Source of the DNA: Desulfuromonas sp.
GTDB lineage: Bacteria > Desulfobacterota > Desulfuromonadia > Desulfuromonadales > BM501
Reading direction: 5' to 3'
NCBI RefSeq assembly: GCF_002868845.1
Contig: NZ_PKUB01000009.1
Span: 1 to 64,000 of the forward strand
DNA: 64,000 nt
Made by a program: the position numbers and the translations under genes. The notes under the pieces are model-generated. The model did not search any database. It was not told where the DNA came from and was given only the letters and a program-made list of their open reading frames with translations. Each line of letters opens with the position of its first letter. Positions within the stretch are counted from its first letter, which is position 1. Positions 51,770-61,191 of this stretch are shown piece by piece.

Positions 51770-52744
51770 TTAGGCAAAGGTGCGCTTCAGTTCCGGCGGG
51801 GAGAGAACTTCGACGTGGGGGATGTAGGAATAGAGCCAGGAGAGGATTTCCTTTTCGCCGCCGGCATCGAAGGAAAGGACGACGGAGCACCCCTTCTCAA
51901 CGGCGAGGAGCTGGTCGGGGTGCCAGGTCCGTTCACGGATGAGGTGGGCCACCTCGGGGGCGAAGCGGACCCGAACCGCCATCGGCGCGTCGTCGATGAG
52001 CCCGAAGGCGCTGCCGGTCAGGTCTTCGACCCGGAAATCTTCGGGAACCTCGAAGCGCTCGGCGCCGGGCTCGACGCGCTGAAGACGATCGACGAGAAAA
52101 AGGCGCAGTGCGCCGCGGTTGTGGGCGAATCCCCCGAGGTAGAGGGAGTCCTTGAAAAACAGGAGTGTGTAGGGATCGAAAAGGTACTCCTCGGCCTCCC
52201 GCCGCGGCGGGGCGTAAAGGATCTTGCAACGGTACTGCCGAAGCAGGGCATCTCGAAGCGATTCAAGGATCTCCCGCTTGCCGCTGTAGTCGCGCAGTCC
52301 CTGGAAGCGCGGCACGGCCGCCTCGGCGAGGCGCTCGAGGTGGGCCACGCTGCGGGCCGGCAGGGCCGAGCGGATGCGAGCGAAGATGGCGTCGAGGTCG
52401 TCCTGAAAGGGGGTTCCGCGGAGAAAAGCGAGCTGGCCCCGGCAGAAGTAGAGGGTCATCAGCTCCTGCAGGGAGAAGGTGATGGGAAGAGTGTCCTTGA
52501 ACTCGGAGATAAAGCCGTGCAGCACGGTCCCGTCGGGCTGCTCCTCGCGGGTCAGGGGGTAGCCGGCCTCCTCCAGGGCCTGCAGGTCGCGGTAGACCGT
52601 ACGGCGGGTCACCCCGCACTCCTCGGCCAGCTCCGCAACCGTCGCGCCGTAGCGGGCCTTGAGGATGCGGATCACATCGTGCAGCCGCGCCGCCTGGCTG
52701 TATTTCTTGGCCGGCTTGCCCGGCTTGCGGACCGGGCCGCTCAT
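51770..52744 (-). CDS. HTH-WYL transcriptional regulator
   Basis: A 324-residue DNA-binding protein. The N-terminal winged helix (residues ~15-75, ILKARYGATVAELAEECGVTRRTVYRDLQALEEAGYP) is the HTH_11 type. Residues ~140-225 form a WYL ligand-sensing domain (IAY-like segment YLFDPYTLLFFKDSLYLGGFAHNRGALRLFLVDRLQRVEP), and a WCX-like C-terminal extension follows (VRVRFAPEVAHLIRERTWHPDQLLAVEKGCSVVLSFDAGGEKEILSWLYSY). Many WYL regulators control defence or DNA-damage genes; no such target is adjacent. ATG at 52744 overlaps the stop of the pyrophosphohydrolase (ATGA). Confidence 0.9.
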   Translation of the reverse strand: MSGPVRKPGKPAKKYSQAARLHDVIRILKARYGATVAELAEECGVTRRTVYRDLQALEEAGYPLTREEQPDGTVLHGFISEFKDTLPITFSLQELMTLYFCRGQLAFLRGTPFQDDLDAIFARIRSALPARSVAHLERLAEAAVPRFQGLRDYSGKREILESLRDALLRQYRCKILYAPPRREAEEYLFDPYTLLFFKDSLYLGGFAHNRGALRLFLVDRLQRVEPGAERFEVPEDFRVEDLTGSAFGLIDDAPMAVRVRFAPEVAHLIRERTWHPDQLLAVEKGCSVVLSFDAGGEKEILSWLYSYIPHVEVLSPPELKRTFA

Positions 52745-53112
52745 TCCCCGTCCCGATAGTAGGTGTACTTGTGGGATTTGCCCCGCACCTTCTCTTTCGG
52801 GTATTTGCGGATATTCTTCGCCATCTTGGCCAGCACCGTCTCGGAGAGGTCGAGTCCGAGGGTGTTGGCCATGGAGAGAGCGTAGATGACGATGTCGGCC
52901 AGCTCCTCGCCGATCTCCTCAAGGGCCTCGGCGTCAAGGGCCTTCGACTGTTCCACAGTCAGCCACTGGAAGTGCTCCATCAGCTCGGCCGCCTCGATGG
53001 CGATGGACATGGAGAGGTTCTTGGGGGCGTGGTACTGCTCCCAGTCCCGCTCCCGCACGAAGGCGGCCATCCTCTCCTTCAGCTCCTGCAGCGTCGTCTG
53101 CTGATCGCTCAC
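52741..53112 (-). CDS. MazG-like nucleotide pyrophosphohydrolase
   Basis: A 123-residue all-alpha NTP pyrophosphohydrolase (RS21-C6/dCTPase-like). Metal-binding acidic motif EAAELMEHFQW followed by EEIGEELADIVIYALSMAN is typical, and the C-terminal KYPKEKVRGKSHKYTYY is common in this group. Probably hydrolyses dCTP or modified dNTPs. The start is GTG at 53112 with GGAGGGC upstream. The stop overlaps the WYL regulator start, so the two are coupled. Confidence 0.9.
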   Translation of the reverse strand: MSDQQTTLQELKERMAAFVRERDWEQYHAPKNLSMSIAIEAAELMEHFQWLTVEQSKALDAEALEEIGEELADIVIYALSMANTLGLDLSETVLAKMAKNIRKYPKEKVRGKSHKYTYYRDGE

Positions 53113-53371
53113 CCCGCCCTCCCTTGATTAGATGTTTCACTCGAACCGCAGTTTACGGAAAATGCCCACGGGAAGCAACTCCTGCAGTTCGGCAAACGAT
53201 TTCTATACCAGGACGAGGCAGACAAACAAACGTGATTATTAGGGCGATGAATCTCCTGCGTCCGTTAAGAACAACAACGGCCGGAACGATACCGGAGAGG
53301 GTTTCTCGCTGCAGAGCAATCGCATATGACACCACGTCGGCCTCCTGCACGGCGGCAGCAGGAATGACCGG
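53113..53371. other. Intergenic region between the exosortase module and the pyrophosphohydrolase
   Basis: 259 bases. No convincing gene; short frames on both strands lack ribosome sites and family-like sequence. It separates two same-strand units, so it should hold the terminator of the exosortase genes and the promoter of the next, but neither was confidently seen. Confidence 0.5.
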
Positions 53372-53857
53372 CTAGGCTTGAGTCGCCTTGGCGTCCTCGG
53401 ACGATTGGGGATCGCTCGACAGGAGCAGTTCGCCCAATTGTCGGTGGGCTGCGATGATCCAGAGCAGTATCGGCAACACCCAGTGGCCGGCAAGCTCCCA
53501 GAAAAGGCTGTAGAGGTAATGGGCCTTTGAGGCCCCGTCACCGAGGCCCCTGGAAGGCGGCGCCCCCCAGACCATGAAGCTGAGCAGGTCGATGGCCCAG
53601 AAGGCTGACAAGCCGCCGAGGAGTGACAGAAGACGCCGCCTCGGCGACAGTCCCGGAGTGGCAAGGACCAGGGCGAGGAAAGGGATTATCCGGTAGGCGC
53701 TGTCGTAGTAGGCGGGAAAAGGGCCGGAACCTTTGGACAGCAGGAACATGGCCAGGAGCAGGATCAGCTCGTACCCCATCATCACCCACTTCTGGCAAGC
53801 GAAGAGCAGCAAGGAGAAACCGAGCAGTTTAGCCAGGAACAACACATTTATCTTCAC
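53372..53857 (-). CDS. Exosortase-associated membrane protein
   Basis: A 161-residue membrane protein with about four helices (residues 5-24, 28-44, 53-66, 75-97, then 118-139). It resembles the membrane protein reported beside exosortase H in several genomes. Its start, GTG at 53857, lies 29 bases inside the 3' end of the exosortase gene, so the two are tightly coupled. It probably forms part of the sorting machinery or helps the enzyme recognise its substrate; role not proven. Confidence 0.7.
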   Translation of the reverse strand: MKINVLFLAKLLGFSLLLFACQKWVMMGYELILLLAMFLLSKGSGPFPAYYDSAYRIIPFLALVLATPGLSPRRRLLSLLGGLSAFWAIDLLSFMVWGAPPSRGLGDGASKAHYLYSLFWELAGHWVLPILLWIIAAHRQLGELLLSSDPQSSEDAKATQA

Positions 53858-54389
53858 GCTTCACCACCATCTCGATCCAGGCCAGCCACATCAGGATCAA
53901 CAGAAAAAGAAACGCCACCTGCCACACGTAGTCGTGCACCAGAGCCTCGTGGCGAGGGATCAGCCGCACCACCCAAGCCAATCCGACCAGGCGGACGATA
54001 TTGGCGGCAAACAGAAAGGGTATCCCGACGGCCATCCCGATGGCCTTGGACCTCACCTTGGCCGGATAGGCGAAGACGAAGGAGAGGTATACGAAAGCCG
54101 CCGAGTATGCGGTGCACTCCGCGACGATTTTCCAGTGCGCCTCCGGCATGATGATTTCGATCCCCGTCAGGGTCAGGGGAATGCCCGAGGCAGAGACCAG
54201 TGCCGCCGTGATACGGGCCGTCGCCTCCTGCAGGGGCAGGAGGTAGCCCGGCGTCATGAGTTGCCAATGGGCCAGGTTGAGCCCGAACACGAGCAGCGCA
54301 AAGACCGTGCAGACCCGGCCGACAGGAAACCGGGGGCGGCTGCTTGCCGCCCCCGGATGTTGTACGGGTATTTTTTGTTTCTTTGTCAT
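53829..54389 (-). CDS. xrtH: Exosortase, XrtH-like
   Basis: A 186-residue inner-membrane transpeptidase-like enzyme that cuts C-terminal sorting tails. About six helices are predicted. The catalytic triad of the exosortase family is visible as C92 (VAECTAYSAAFVYL), R133 (NIVRLVGLAW) and H152 (VHDYVWQ). Placement as XrtH rather than another class is based on the partner gene, the adjacent substrate with a VPVMDGWW/RRRK tail (an IPTL-CTERM-like variant) and the lack of other exosortase genes in the window. It follows the 2002-residue protein gene by 12 bases. Confidence 0.82.
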   Translation of the reverse strand: MTKKQKIPVQHPGAASSRPRFPVGRVCTVFALLVFGLNLAHWQLMTPGYLLPLQEATARITAALVSASGIPLTLTGIEIIMPEAHWKIVAECTAYSAAFVYLSFVFAYPAKVRSKAIGMAVGIPFLFAANIVRLVGLAWVVRLIPRHEALVHDYVWQVAFLFLLILMWLAWIEMVVKREDKCVVPG

Positions 54390-54400
54390 CCGATGACCGA

Positions 54401-57400
54401 TCAGTTAGAGGTTTTCCTGCGGCGCCCGATCACGCCCATGCCGCCGAGGGCCCCGAGCAGAAGCCACCAGCCGTCCATGACCGGAACGCGGTTGGCCGTG
54501 GCAGTGGACGCGCCGGATATGCCCGCCGTCGGGTCCCTGTCCGACAGGAACTCCTGCAGGTTGGACAATCCGTCGCCGTCGGCATCCGCCGATGCGTCGT
54601 CAGCGTTCGGGTCGAGACCGTAGAGGTTTTCCCAGCCATCGAGCATGCCGTCGCCGTCGGTGTCGGGATCGTTGGGATCGGTGAACGTCGTCGTCAGTTC
54701 ATCTCCGTCGAGGATGCCGTCGCCGTCGGTGTCGTCGGGAGTCGGGGTGGCGACGGTGAAGGGCGAGAAGGAATCGGTCTTGCCGCAGACGATGTTCCTG
54801 TCGATGTCCGGGTTGGGGTCGGCTGAGCTCAGCTCGGTAATGTTGACCCAGCGGCCGCCGACGAAGTGCAGCAGTGAAAGGGCGAGCTCGTCCTGCTCGC
54901 TCATGCCGGTGTCGTCGTAGGGCAGACAGATCTCGACGCTGCCCGAGTAAGCTGCGGTGGTCGAAATATCGAAGATGGTGCCGTTGAAATGGTAGCTGGT
55001 CGGCTCCGGTGTGCCGGGATCGACCAGGACTTTCACCGATCCGGCCTGGCTGATCTCCTCGAAGAGGATCTCGACCGGTTCGCTCAAAACCTCGGTATCG
55101 TCCGGGTGAACGGCGATCGCCACATCGTTCTGCGGTTCGACGAAGTTGTAGTGCATCACGACCTCGCCCCGGGAAATGAAGCGGGTTCCCTGCGCGCAGG
55201 AGGTCGGCAGCGGGCCGAAGCCGACGCCGGTATAGGGCCCCGAATACACGATGCTGGCCCCGTTGGCGCCGTGCATGTAGACGAAGCTATCGCCCCTGTC
55301 GGCCAGCGAGGCGGCGCCGAGCCGGTAAGTGCCCTTGACGAAGCCCGGATCTTCCGGCGCCAGGGCCGGGATGTATACCGCCTCTTCGATGTTGTTCCAG
55401 AAGGGCCCGCTGTATGGCCCCGAGGCGGCGCCGGAGGCCTCCCAGCCGCCAGAGATTTCAAGCGGGGTGTTCTCGAGCAGTTCGGTCTCGGCGAAGGTGA
55501 TGGGAGCGGGCCGGGGCGAGACCATTTCGCCGCTCGCCTTCTCCCCGCGAATGCTGCTGACGTAGAGGCGGGTATCCGGCCCGTCGTTGCGGAAGGTGCC
55601 GCTGATGTCTCCGACCAGTGCGCCGTAATGCTTGTTGGCGGTGATGTCGACCACCCCGTAGCCCTTGGAGTGGTAGATCTCCCCCGAATCGGACGTCACG
55701 GTCCAGCTGGTGCGGAAGTAGCCCCAGCCGGCCTTCGCGCCGGTCAGGATCGTGATGCGCCGATCGACGGTGCCCTCAATGGTTCCGTTGATCAGGCCGG
55801 TGACCGGAACCGTCCCCGATTGCGAGTCCCTCTCGACGAGGACGTCGGCGTGGTCGCTGTAGAGCGACTCCGAACACCGGTCGATGGTCAGGTCGTTGGT
55901 CCAGATGTGGCTATTTTCCGTACCGGGCGATGCGCCCGCTACCGGTCCGTCGATCCGGATCACCCGCAGGCCTTCGTTGTCGCCGAGAAAAACCTTTTTC
56001 TCATCGATTCGCAGGCTCCAGGCGGGGGCTGGCAGATCGGTGAAATTGCCGCCGTGCAACCGGGTCGGGTCGGTGACATCGGCCGCCCACAGACGCTGAT
56101 CGCTGCCGATCCAGTAAAGCATGTTCTCCTGGGCCGCCATGTCCCGGATCAACATTCCCGGCTCATAAAAGAATCTGACCTCGATGGGGGCGGAGGGGGT
56201 GGAGATGTCGAGAACCCTGATCCCGTTGTCCGTGCCGGGCTCCCTGCCGAACTCGCCGACAAAGACGTAGTCGCCGGAAACGGCAACCTGAGTCGGCATG
56301 CCTGGGGTTTCGAAAGAACCGACCTCCAGGGGCGAAGTCGGATCGCTCAGGTCAATGATGCGGACGACACCCGGGGCCTCCGGGATGCCGGAGCCTGTCG
56401 CCAGAAGAGCCAGGCGACCGTCGATCACCAGATCGTTGACCGTGCCGGAGACGGGGATCGAGGCGACCTGCACTGGGCGGGCCGGGTCGATAAGATCGAA
56501 CACCCGGAATCCCCCATGGTAATCGGCGGCGTAGTAGTAATCGAGATCGGTACCCATGCCCCAGAGCCAGCCCTCGGTGGGGAAATGGGCGATCTCCCGC
56601 GGTGCGGCCGGGTCGGTGGCGTCGATGACCCGCATGTCGGAATCGCCGACATAGGCGTAGCCGGCTGCGCAGGCCACCTCCCAGGCCTCGGTCGCCATCT
56701 CGTAGGCGCCAATCTCGGTGGGCATTTCGGGCGTACCGACATCGATGATCCGGACTCCCGCGTCCATGGCGGCGGCATAGACGGTCATTAAATCGAGATC
56801 GATGTCGTTGACCTGCATCCCCGGGAGGTCGATAAAGCCGATTTCGGTAAAGAGGGTGACAGGGTCCCCGCCGACCCTGGGATTGGTGCCGTTGAGATAT
56901 TCGGTCAGGTTCTTGCGCCCGTCGCCGTCGAGGTCGCCCGAGGCGTCGGCCGGGTCGGCGGGATCGAGGCCGTTGGCCAGTTCGTAGGCGTTCGGCATCC
57001 GGTCCTGGTCCATGTCATCGCTGCAGGCGTCGCCGTAACTGTTGCCGCCCGAGGCGAGCTGGTCCGGGTTGCGAACCAGCGGGCAGTTGTCGGCGTTGTC
57101 GCCGATGCCGTCGCCGTCGCCGTCCTGCCACTCGCTGGCGTCATAGCGGAAGGGAAGTTCGTAGAAATCGGGGAACCCGTCGTTGTCGCCGTCCTCGTCG
57201 CAGGAGTCGCCGAGGCCGTCTTCGTCGAAATCGCCCTGGTCGGGGTTCTCCCTCTGCGGGCAGTTGTCCAGGTTGTCGCTGACGCCGTCGCCGTCGGCGT
57301 CGCCGCCGTCATCTTCCTGGTCCACGCCGGTGTAAAGGGTCGTCACCTCGGCGCCCGAAAGAGCCCGGTTGAGGATAGTCAACTCGTCGATGTCGCCGGG

Positions 57401-60400
57401 GAAGTTGTAGGTCGCATGGGTGTAGGCGCCGCCGATGGTCTGGTCGACATGCGTTTCGTAGGTCGGTACGCCGAGCGTACCGGAGGTGTGCGACACGCCG
57501 TCGATGTAGATCGTCCCGGTCGTCCCCGAGAGGGTCGCGACGACATGCTTCCAGGTGCCGTCGTCGATGCGCACCGTGGAGAAAATGCTCCTGTCGCCCG
57601 CCATGAAGTGCAGAGTCCCGTCCACGGTGCTCATCATGTAACCGGAGTGGGGCGAGACCTCGAGCATGTTGCTGAAGATGTGTTTGGAATCGGTCAGGTT
57701 CTCGGCGCGGACCCAGGCGGCGATGGTCAGGTCCCCGGCGATGTTGAAATCGACATGGTCGGGGATGCTCGCGTAGTCGCTCCCGTCGAAACGGAGAGCG
57801 GCGCCCGCGCCGCCGAGACGGTCGGCAACGGGGACTGCGCCGTGGACCGCGGCGTCGAGGCCGTTGCCTCCCGCGTCGAGGCCGTTGCCGTCGAGAGGAT
57901 AGTACGCCACGACGCCGTTGTCGACCGGATCCGAACCGGGCAGCACCATCTCGGCGGTGAGAACATGCTGGTTCCCGGGACTGCAAGGGCCCGGAACGGG
58001 GCTCGCGGCCATGACTCGATGCGGCCCGTGGGTGCCGAAGAGGATGCCCGTTCCGCCATCGATATAGATCATCCCTCGCGACTCGTTCTCCTCGACGGGC
58101 TCTCCGACCCAGTAGGTGGTCATGATCAAGCCCGAGTCTCCCGGGGCCAGCGCGGGAACCTGTATTTCTTCATCAACGATCTGCAGGAAGGGCCCGCTGG
58201 CGGCGCCGCTGGCGGCGCCGGAGGTCTGCCAGCCGGAAATGTAATGGACCGGGGTGGCAAGCAGGGTGCTGCTCTGGGCAAAAGTGGTCGGGACCGAGAC
58301 GGGAAGGACCAGTTCCCCGCCTGCCTGTTCGCCTTCGACGCTGGTGATCAAGAGCCGGACCGAGCCGCCTTCGACTTCGAAGGTGCCGTTGATGTCCCCG
58401 ACCGATCCGCCGAACTGCAGGCCGATGGGCGCCAAGCCGACCCCGTAGAGAGTGGAGCGGTAGACCTTGCCCGTGCCCGCCTCGGTCAGGGTCCAGTCGC
58501 TGCGGGAATACCCCCTCCCTTCCGATCTGCCCGTCAGGAACGAAACCTGCCTGGCGACGGTGACCTCCGATGTCCCGGTGATGGCCCCCGTAGTGGGCAT
58601 CGACATGGGATCGGAACCTTCCTGCACGAGGAGGTCGGTGTTTTCAGTCAGGGTGATATCGCTGCACTGGTCGACCGTGACATCCATGGTCAGGATATGG
58701 GTTCCGGAGATGTCGGCGAAATCGAAATGGGCGACCTGGAGGGAGTCGTAGTCGGCCACATAGGCGGTGCTGGCCGCGGCATCAACGTCGAAAGCCGCGG
58801 AAGGGGTGTCGAGGTTGGCGATGATTTCGGGCAGGGCCGGGTCGCTGATGTCGACCGCCCAGAGGCCGTAGCGGTCCCCGGCGACAAGAGCAATGTCGCC
58901 CGAGAGGCTCAGACCCGAAACGTATCCCGGAATCGAAAGAGTGCTGACCCGGACAGGGTTCGCGGGATCGCTGAGGTCGTAGATCCAGAGACCGGCAGAC
59001 GCGTTGGCGAAATATAGATAGTCGCCGCGCGCCTCGATGGCCAGGGAGGTGGCTGCGCTCCTGCCGCCCCCCAGGGATTGGACCTCGTAGGGATGGGCCG
59101 GGTCGGCGACGTCGATGACCGTCACACCGTACATCTCCCGGGCCAGGTAAGCGTAATCGCCGGCGACCGCCAGGTCAGACGCCTCTTCCGCGTCTACGGA
59201 ACCGATGACGGCGGGGTTTGCCGGATCGCTGACATCGACGATGTGCAGGCCCTCGTAACCGACGACATAGGCGCGAGAGCCGACCACGCGGACCGCCCGG
59301 GCCTCGGTCAGGTCGAGGAAGCCGACCGCAACCGGCTGCGTGGGGTCGCTGACGTCGACAATGCGCAAACCGTCAGAGCCGGTCGCCGCGTAGACGTAAT
59401 CGCCAGCCGCTGCGAGCCCGGCGGTCCAGCCCTCCAGGTCTATGGCGCCGATCTCCACGGGGGCGGCCGGTTCGCCGGCGTCGATGATCCGGAACCCGTT
59501 GTGGCCGTCGGCAACATAAACCCGGCTGCCGACGGCGGTGACCGCGTAGCTGTCTGTCGGCGGGGTGACCTGCCCCAGGGATCCGATACTGCCCGCCATG
59601 GTCGAGGGGGAGGCGGCCAAGACGTGCTCGAGTCTGCCCTCGCCGGCAGAGCCGAGAACGACCGGGCCGTAGACCGTCGCCTCGTGCATGCCGAACAGGG
59701 GGCCATCGCTCATGCCGATGCGGGGCATGACATCGGGGACCATGCTCTGGTCGGCGTAGAGGTAGGTCGACCCCGGGCCGCAGTCACCCGAGTAGTCGCG
59801 CAGCACGAACCCGCTCTCGAGGGATTGGATCAGGACCGCGGTGCCGTTGCTTTCGATCAGACCGTTGCAGACACCCGAGGCCATGCCGGCGATGGTGTTG
59901 GTGCTGATCCTGACCGGGACGTCGGCCAGGGCGCTGGTGGTGCCGTTAATGACGTTGTCGAGCGTCAGGGCGACCGTGCCGGATGCCTTGACCCCGCCGA
60001 TGCTTGTCAGGTGAAGTGTTCGCGCCGTACCGTCAAAGGCGGCCACCCCGTGGAGGTCCCCGGTAAGCGCTCCCCAGCCTTGGCTGCCGTTGCACACCTG
60101 GTAGATCTCCCCCGCGTAGCCGTCAATCTCGTAGAGCGCCTTGCGGTACGACCAGCCCTCGTAGGTGCCGCTTCCGATAAAGACCCGGCGGCCGCGATCG
60201 ATCTTCATCGGACCGCTCAGGGCCCCGGAGGCGGTCAACTCGACCGTCCAGTCGTCGTGAAGCGTCACATTGACCTGTTCGGTCTGGGGAGTTCCGACGG
60301 CGACAAAAGAAAAATCATTGCCCGTCACGAAGGCGGCCGCGGTACCGATGTCGAAGACGAGCAGCAAAAAGGTGACCAGCAAAGCAAAACGCATTTTCTC

Positions 60401-60409
60401 GGGGTTCAT
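54401..60409 (-). CDS. Giant secreted multidomain protein, predicted exosortase substrate
   Basis: A 2002-residue protein. A signal peptide is at 1-26 (MRFALLVTFLLLVFDIGTAAA within it). Domains in order: unnamed module A (~28-280), a six- to seven-blade LVIVD propeller (~284-573, blades like LRIVDVSDPTQPVAVGFL), module B (~570-826), a LamG-like domain (~833-1030), thrombospondin type 3 calcium repeats (~1034-1170), a second LVIVD propeller (~1190-1493), module C (~1498-1753), a beta-sandwich-like segment (~1757-1890), another set of DxDGDG repeats (~1890-1960) and a sorting tail at 1975-2002 (VPVMDGWW, a hydrophobic stretch, then RRRK). AGGAGG lies 6 bases before the ATG. The exosortase follows immediately. 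Probably a surface adhesin or matrix protein; ligands are unknown. Confidence 0.9.
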   Translation of the reverse strand: MNPEKMRFALLVTFLLLVFDIGTAAAFVTGNDFSFVAVGTPQTEQVNVTLHDDWTVELTASGALSGPMKIDRGRRVFIGSGTYEGWSYRKALYEIDGYAGEIYQVCNGSQGWGALTGDLHGVAAFDGTARTLHLTSIGGVKASGTVALTLDNVINGTTSALADVPVRISTNTIAGMASGVCNGLIESNGTAVLIQSLESGFVLRDYSGDCGPGSTYLYADQSMVPDVMPRIGMSDGPLFGMHEATVYGPVVLGSAGEGRLEHVLAASPSTMAGSIGSLGQVTPPTDSYAVTAVGSRVYVADGHNGFRIIDAGEPAAPVEIGAIDLEGWTAGLAAAGDYVYAATGSDGLRIVDVSDPTQPVAVGFLDLTEARAVRVVGSRAYVVGYEGLHIVDVSDPANPAVIGSVDAEEASDLAVAGDYAYLAREMYGVTVIDVADPAHPYEVQSLGGGRSAATSLAIEARGDYLYFANASAGLWIYDLSDPANPVRVSTLSIPGYVSGLSLSGDIALVAGDRYGLWAVDISDPALPEIIANLDTPSAAFDVDAAASTAYVADYDSLQVAHFDFADISGTHILTMDVTVDQCSDITLTENTDLLVQEGSDPMSMPTTGAITGTSEVTVARQVSFLTGRSEGRGYSRSDWTLTEAGTGKVYRSTLYGVGLAPIGLQFGGSVGDINGTFEVEGGSVRLLITSVEGEQAGGELVLPVSVPTTFAQSSTLLATPVHYISGWQTSGAASGAASGPFLQIVDEEIQVPALAPGDSGLIMTTYWVGEPVEENESRGMIYIDGGTGILFGTHGPHRVMAASPVPGPCSPGNQHVLTAEMVLPGSDPVDNGVVAYYPLDGNGLDAGGNGLDAAVHGAVPVADRLGGAGAALRFDGSDYASIPDHVDFNIAGDLTIAAWVRAENLTDSKHIFSNMLEVSPHSGYMMSTVDGTLHFMAGDRSIFSTVRIDDGTWKHVVATLSGTTGTIYIDGVSHTSGTLGVPTYETHVDQTIGGAYTHATYNFPGDIDELTILNRALSGAEVTTLYTGVDQEDDGGDADGDGVSDNLDNCPQRENPDQGDFDEDGLGDSCDEDGDNDGFPDFYELPFRYDASEWQDGDGDGIGDNADNCPLVRNPDQLASGGNSYGDACSDDMDQDRMPNAYELANGLDPADPADASGDLDGDGRKNLTEYLNGTNPRVGGDPVTLFTEIGFIDLPGMQVNDIDLDLMTVYAAAMDAGVRIIDVGTPEMPTEIGAYEMATEAWEVACAAGYAYVGDSDMRVIDATDPAAPREIAHFPTEGWLWGMGTDLDYYYAADYHGGFRVFDLIDPARPVQVASIPVSGTVNDLVIDGRLALLATGSGIPEAPGVVRIIDLSDPTSPLEVGSFETPGMPTQVAVSGDYVFVGEFGREPGTDNGIRVLDISTPSAPIEVRFFYEPGMLIRDMAAQENMLYWIGSDQRLWAADVTDPTRLHGGNFTDLPAPAWSLRIDEKKVFLGDNEGLRVIRIDGPVAGASPGTENSHIWTNDLTIDRCSESLYSDHADVLVERDSQSGTVPVTGLINGTIEGTVDRRITILTGAKAGWGYFRTSWTVTSDSGEIYHSKGYGVVDITANKHYGALVGDISGTFRNDGPDTRLYVSSIRGEKASGEMVSPRPAPITFAETELLENTPLEISGGWEASGAASGPYSGPFWNNIEEAVYIPALAPEDPGFVKGTYRLGAASLADRGDSFVYMHGANGASIVYSGPYTGVGFGPLPTSCAQGTRFISRGEVVMHYNFVEPQNDVAIAVHPDDTEVLSEPVEILFEEISQAGSVKVLVDPGTPEPTSYHFNGTIFDISTTAAYSGSVEICLPYDDTGMSEQDELALSLLHFVGGRWVNITELSSADPNPDIDRNIVCGKTDSFSPFTVATPTPDDTDGDGILDGDELTTTFTDPNDPDTDGDGMLDGWENLYGLDPNADDASADADGDGLSNLQEFLSDRDPTAGISGASTATANRVPVMDGWWLLLGALGGMGVIGRRRKTSN

Positions 60410-61091
60410 TACCTACCTCCTGGATTCATTTGCATGACAGGTTCGCCGCACCTCAAAAAATGACAGCCGACAAGCCGACGAAATCTTTGCGAGAATCGGG
60501 ACACGGTGACCAGACCCCACCTTTGCACCCGCTCATGGAAAAACCTTAAACAACGGATGCAAAAACCGGTACCGATTTCGAACATGATTGGAAGTAGTTA
60601 ATTGGTCGGCTCTTTTCCGCCGGGCAGAACAATCCGGGGAAAGCTTTTCAGACACAGCGGGGCAAATGACCCCGAAGGGAGGGGGGAAATGCCCCAACAC
60701 AGCAATGGTTCCGCAGAGCGAGTCGGATGAACGAGGCAAGGAGAATCCAAGAGGGGCAGCACGCGAGGTGGGGTTAAAAACAGTGACGCCAATCGTAAAG
60801 TGAACCCTCAACATAGGCGTCCAGGGGGAAAGAGGCCCATACGGCCGTTACTCGAAAGAGTTTCGAGAGGGCCTCCTCACCCTACCGCCAATCCCGTCAT
60901 CAGGAACGGTCAAAGGTTCCCCCTGCTATCAGATGTGAGACGGCGGCCCCTTAATGAAAACGACTGTCCAGGAGCGCCGGAGTCAAGATCATATCCCGAG
61001 ACGGCCTCTGTCTCCCAGATCGTGACTTCTTTAGTTGCACGAGCTTGCTCGAAACCGATACCGCGCCGCGGCTTTCGCAGGGGAACCAAAA
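60410..61091. other. Long non-coding stretch upstream of the giant gene
   Basis: About 680 bases without a supported gene. Small frames on both strands (for example 60533-60814 and 60910-61161 on the minus strand) have no good ribosome sites and no family-like sequence. It should contain the promoter of the exosortase module on the minus strand; there is no clear sigma70 or sigma54 site, and I recognised no known riboswitch. AT-rich patches lie near 60540-60600. Confidence 0.5.
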
Positions 61092-61125
61092 AGACAAAAA
61101 AAAGCCGTCGAAATAATCGACGGCT
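61092..61125 (-). terminator. Intrinsic terminator after guaA
   Basis: AGCCGTCGA and TCGACGGCT form a 9-base stem around AATAA (61103-61125). On the minus strand it is followed by a run of Ts. It ends the guaBA operon before the exosortase module. Confidence 0.92.
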
Positions 61126-61191
61126 CACAAAGTACACCTTGTTCTGATCCCGGGCCGGCAACGTCCAACCGTTAACCTGCCCCCTTGCGGT

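Noticed and set aside
57416-59017. 533-residue plus-strand frame inside the giant gene
   Set aside because: Antisense shadow with repetitive Asp/Arg/Gly composition; the minus-strand protein is clearly real.
60533-60814. 93-residue minus-strand frame in the non-coding stretch upstream of the giant gene
   Set aside because: No ribosome site, unusual composition and no recognisable domain.
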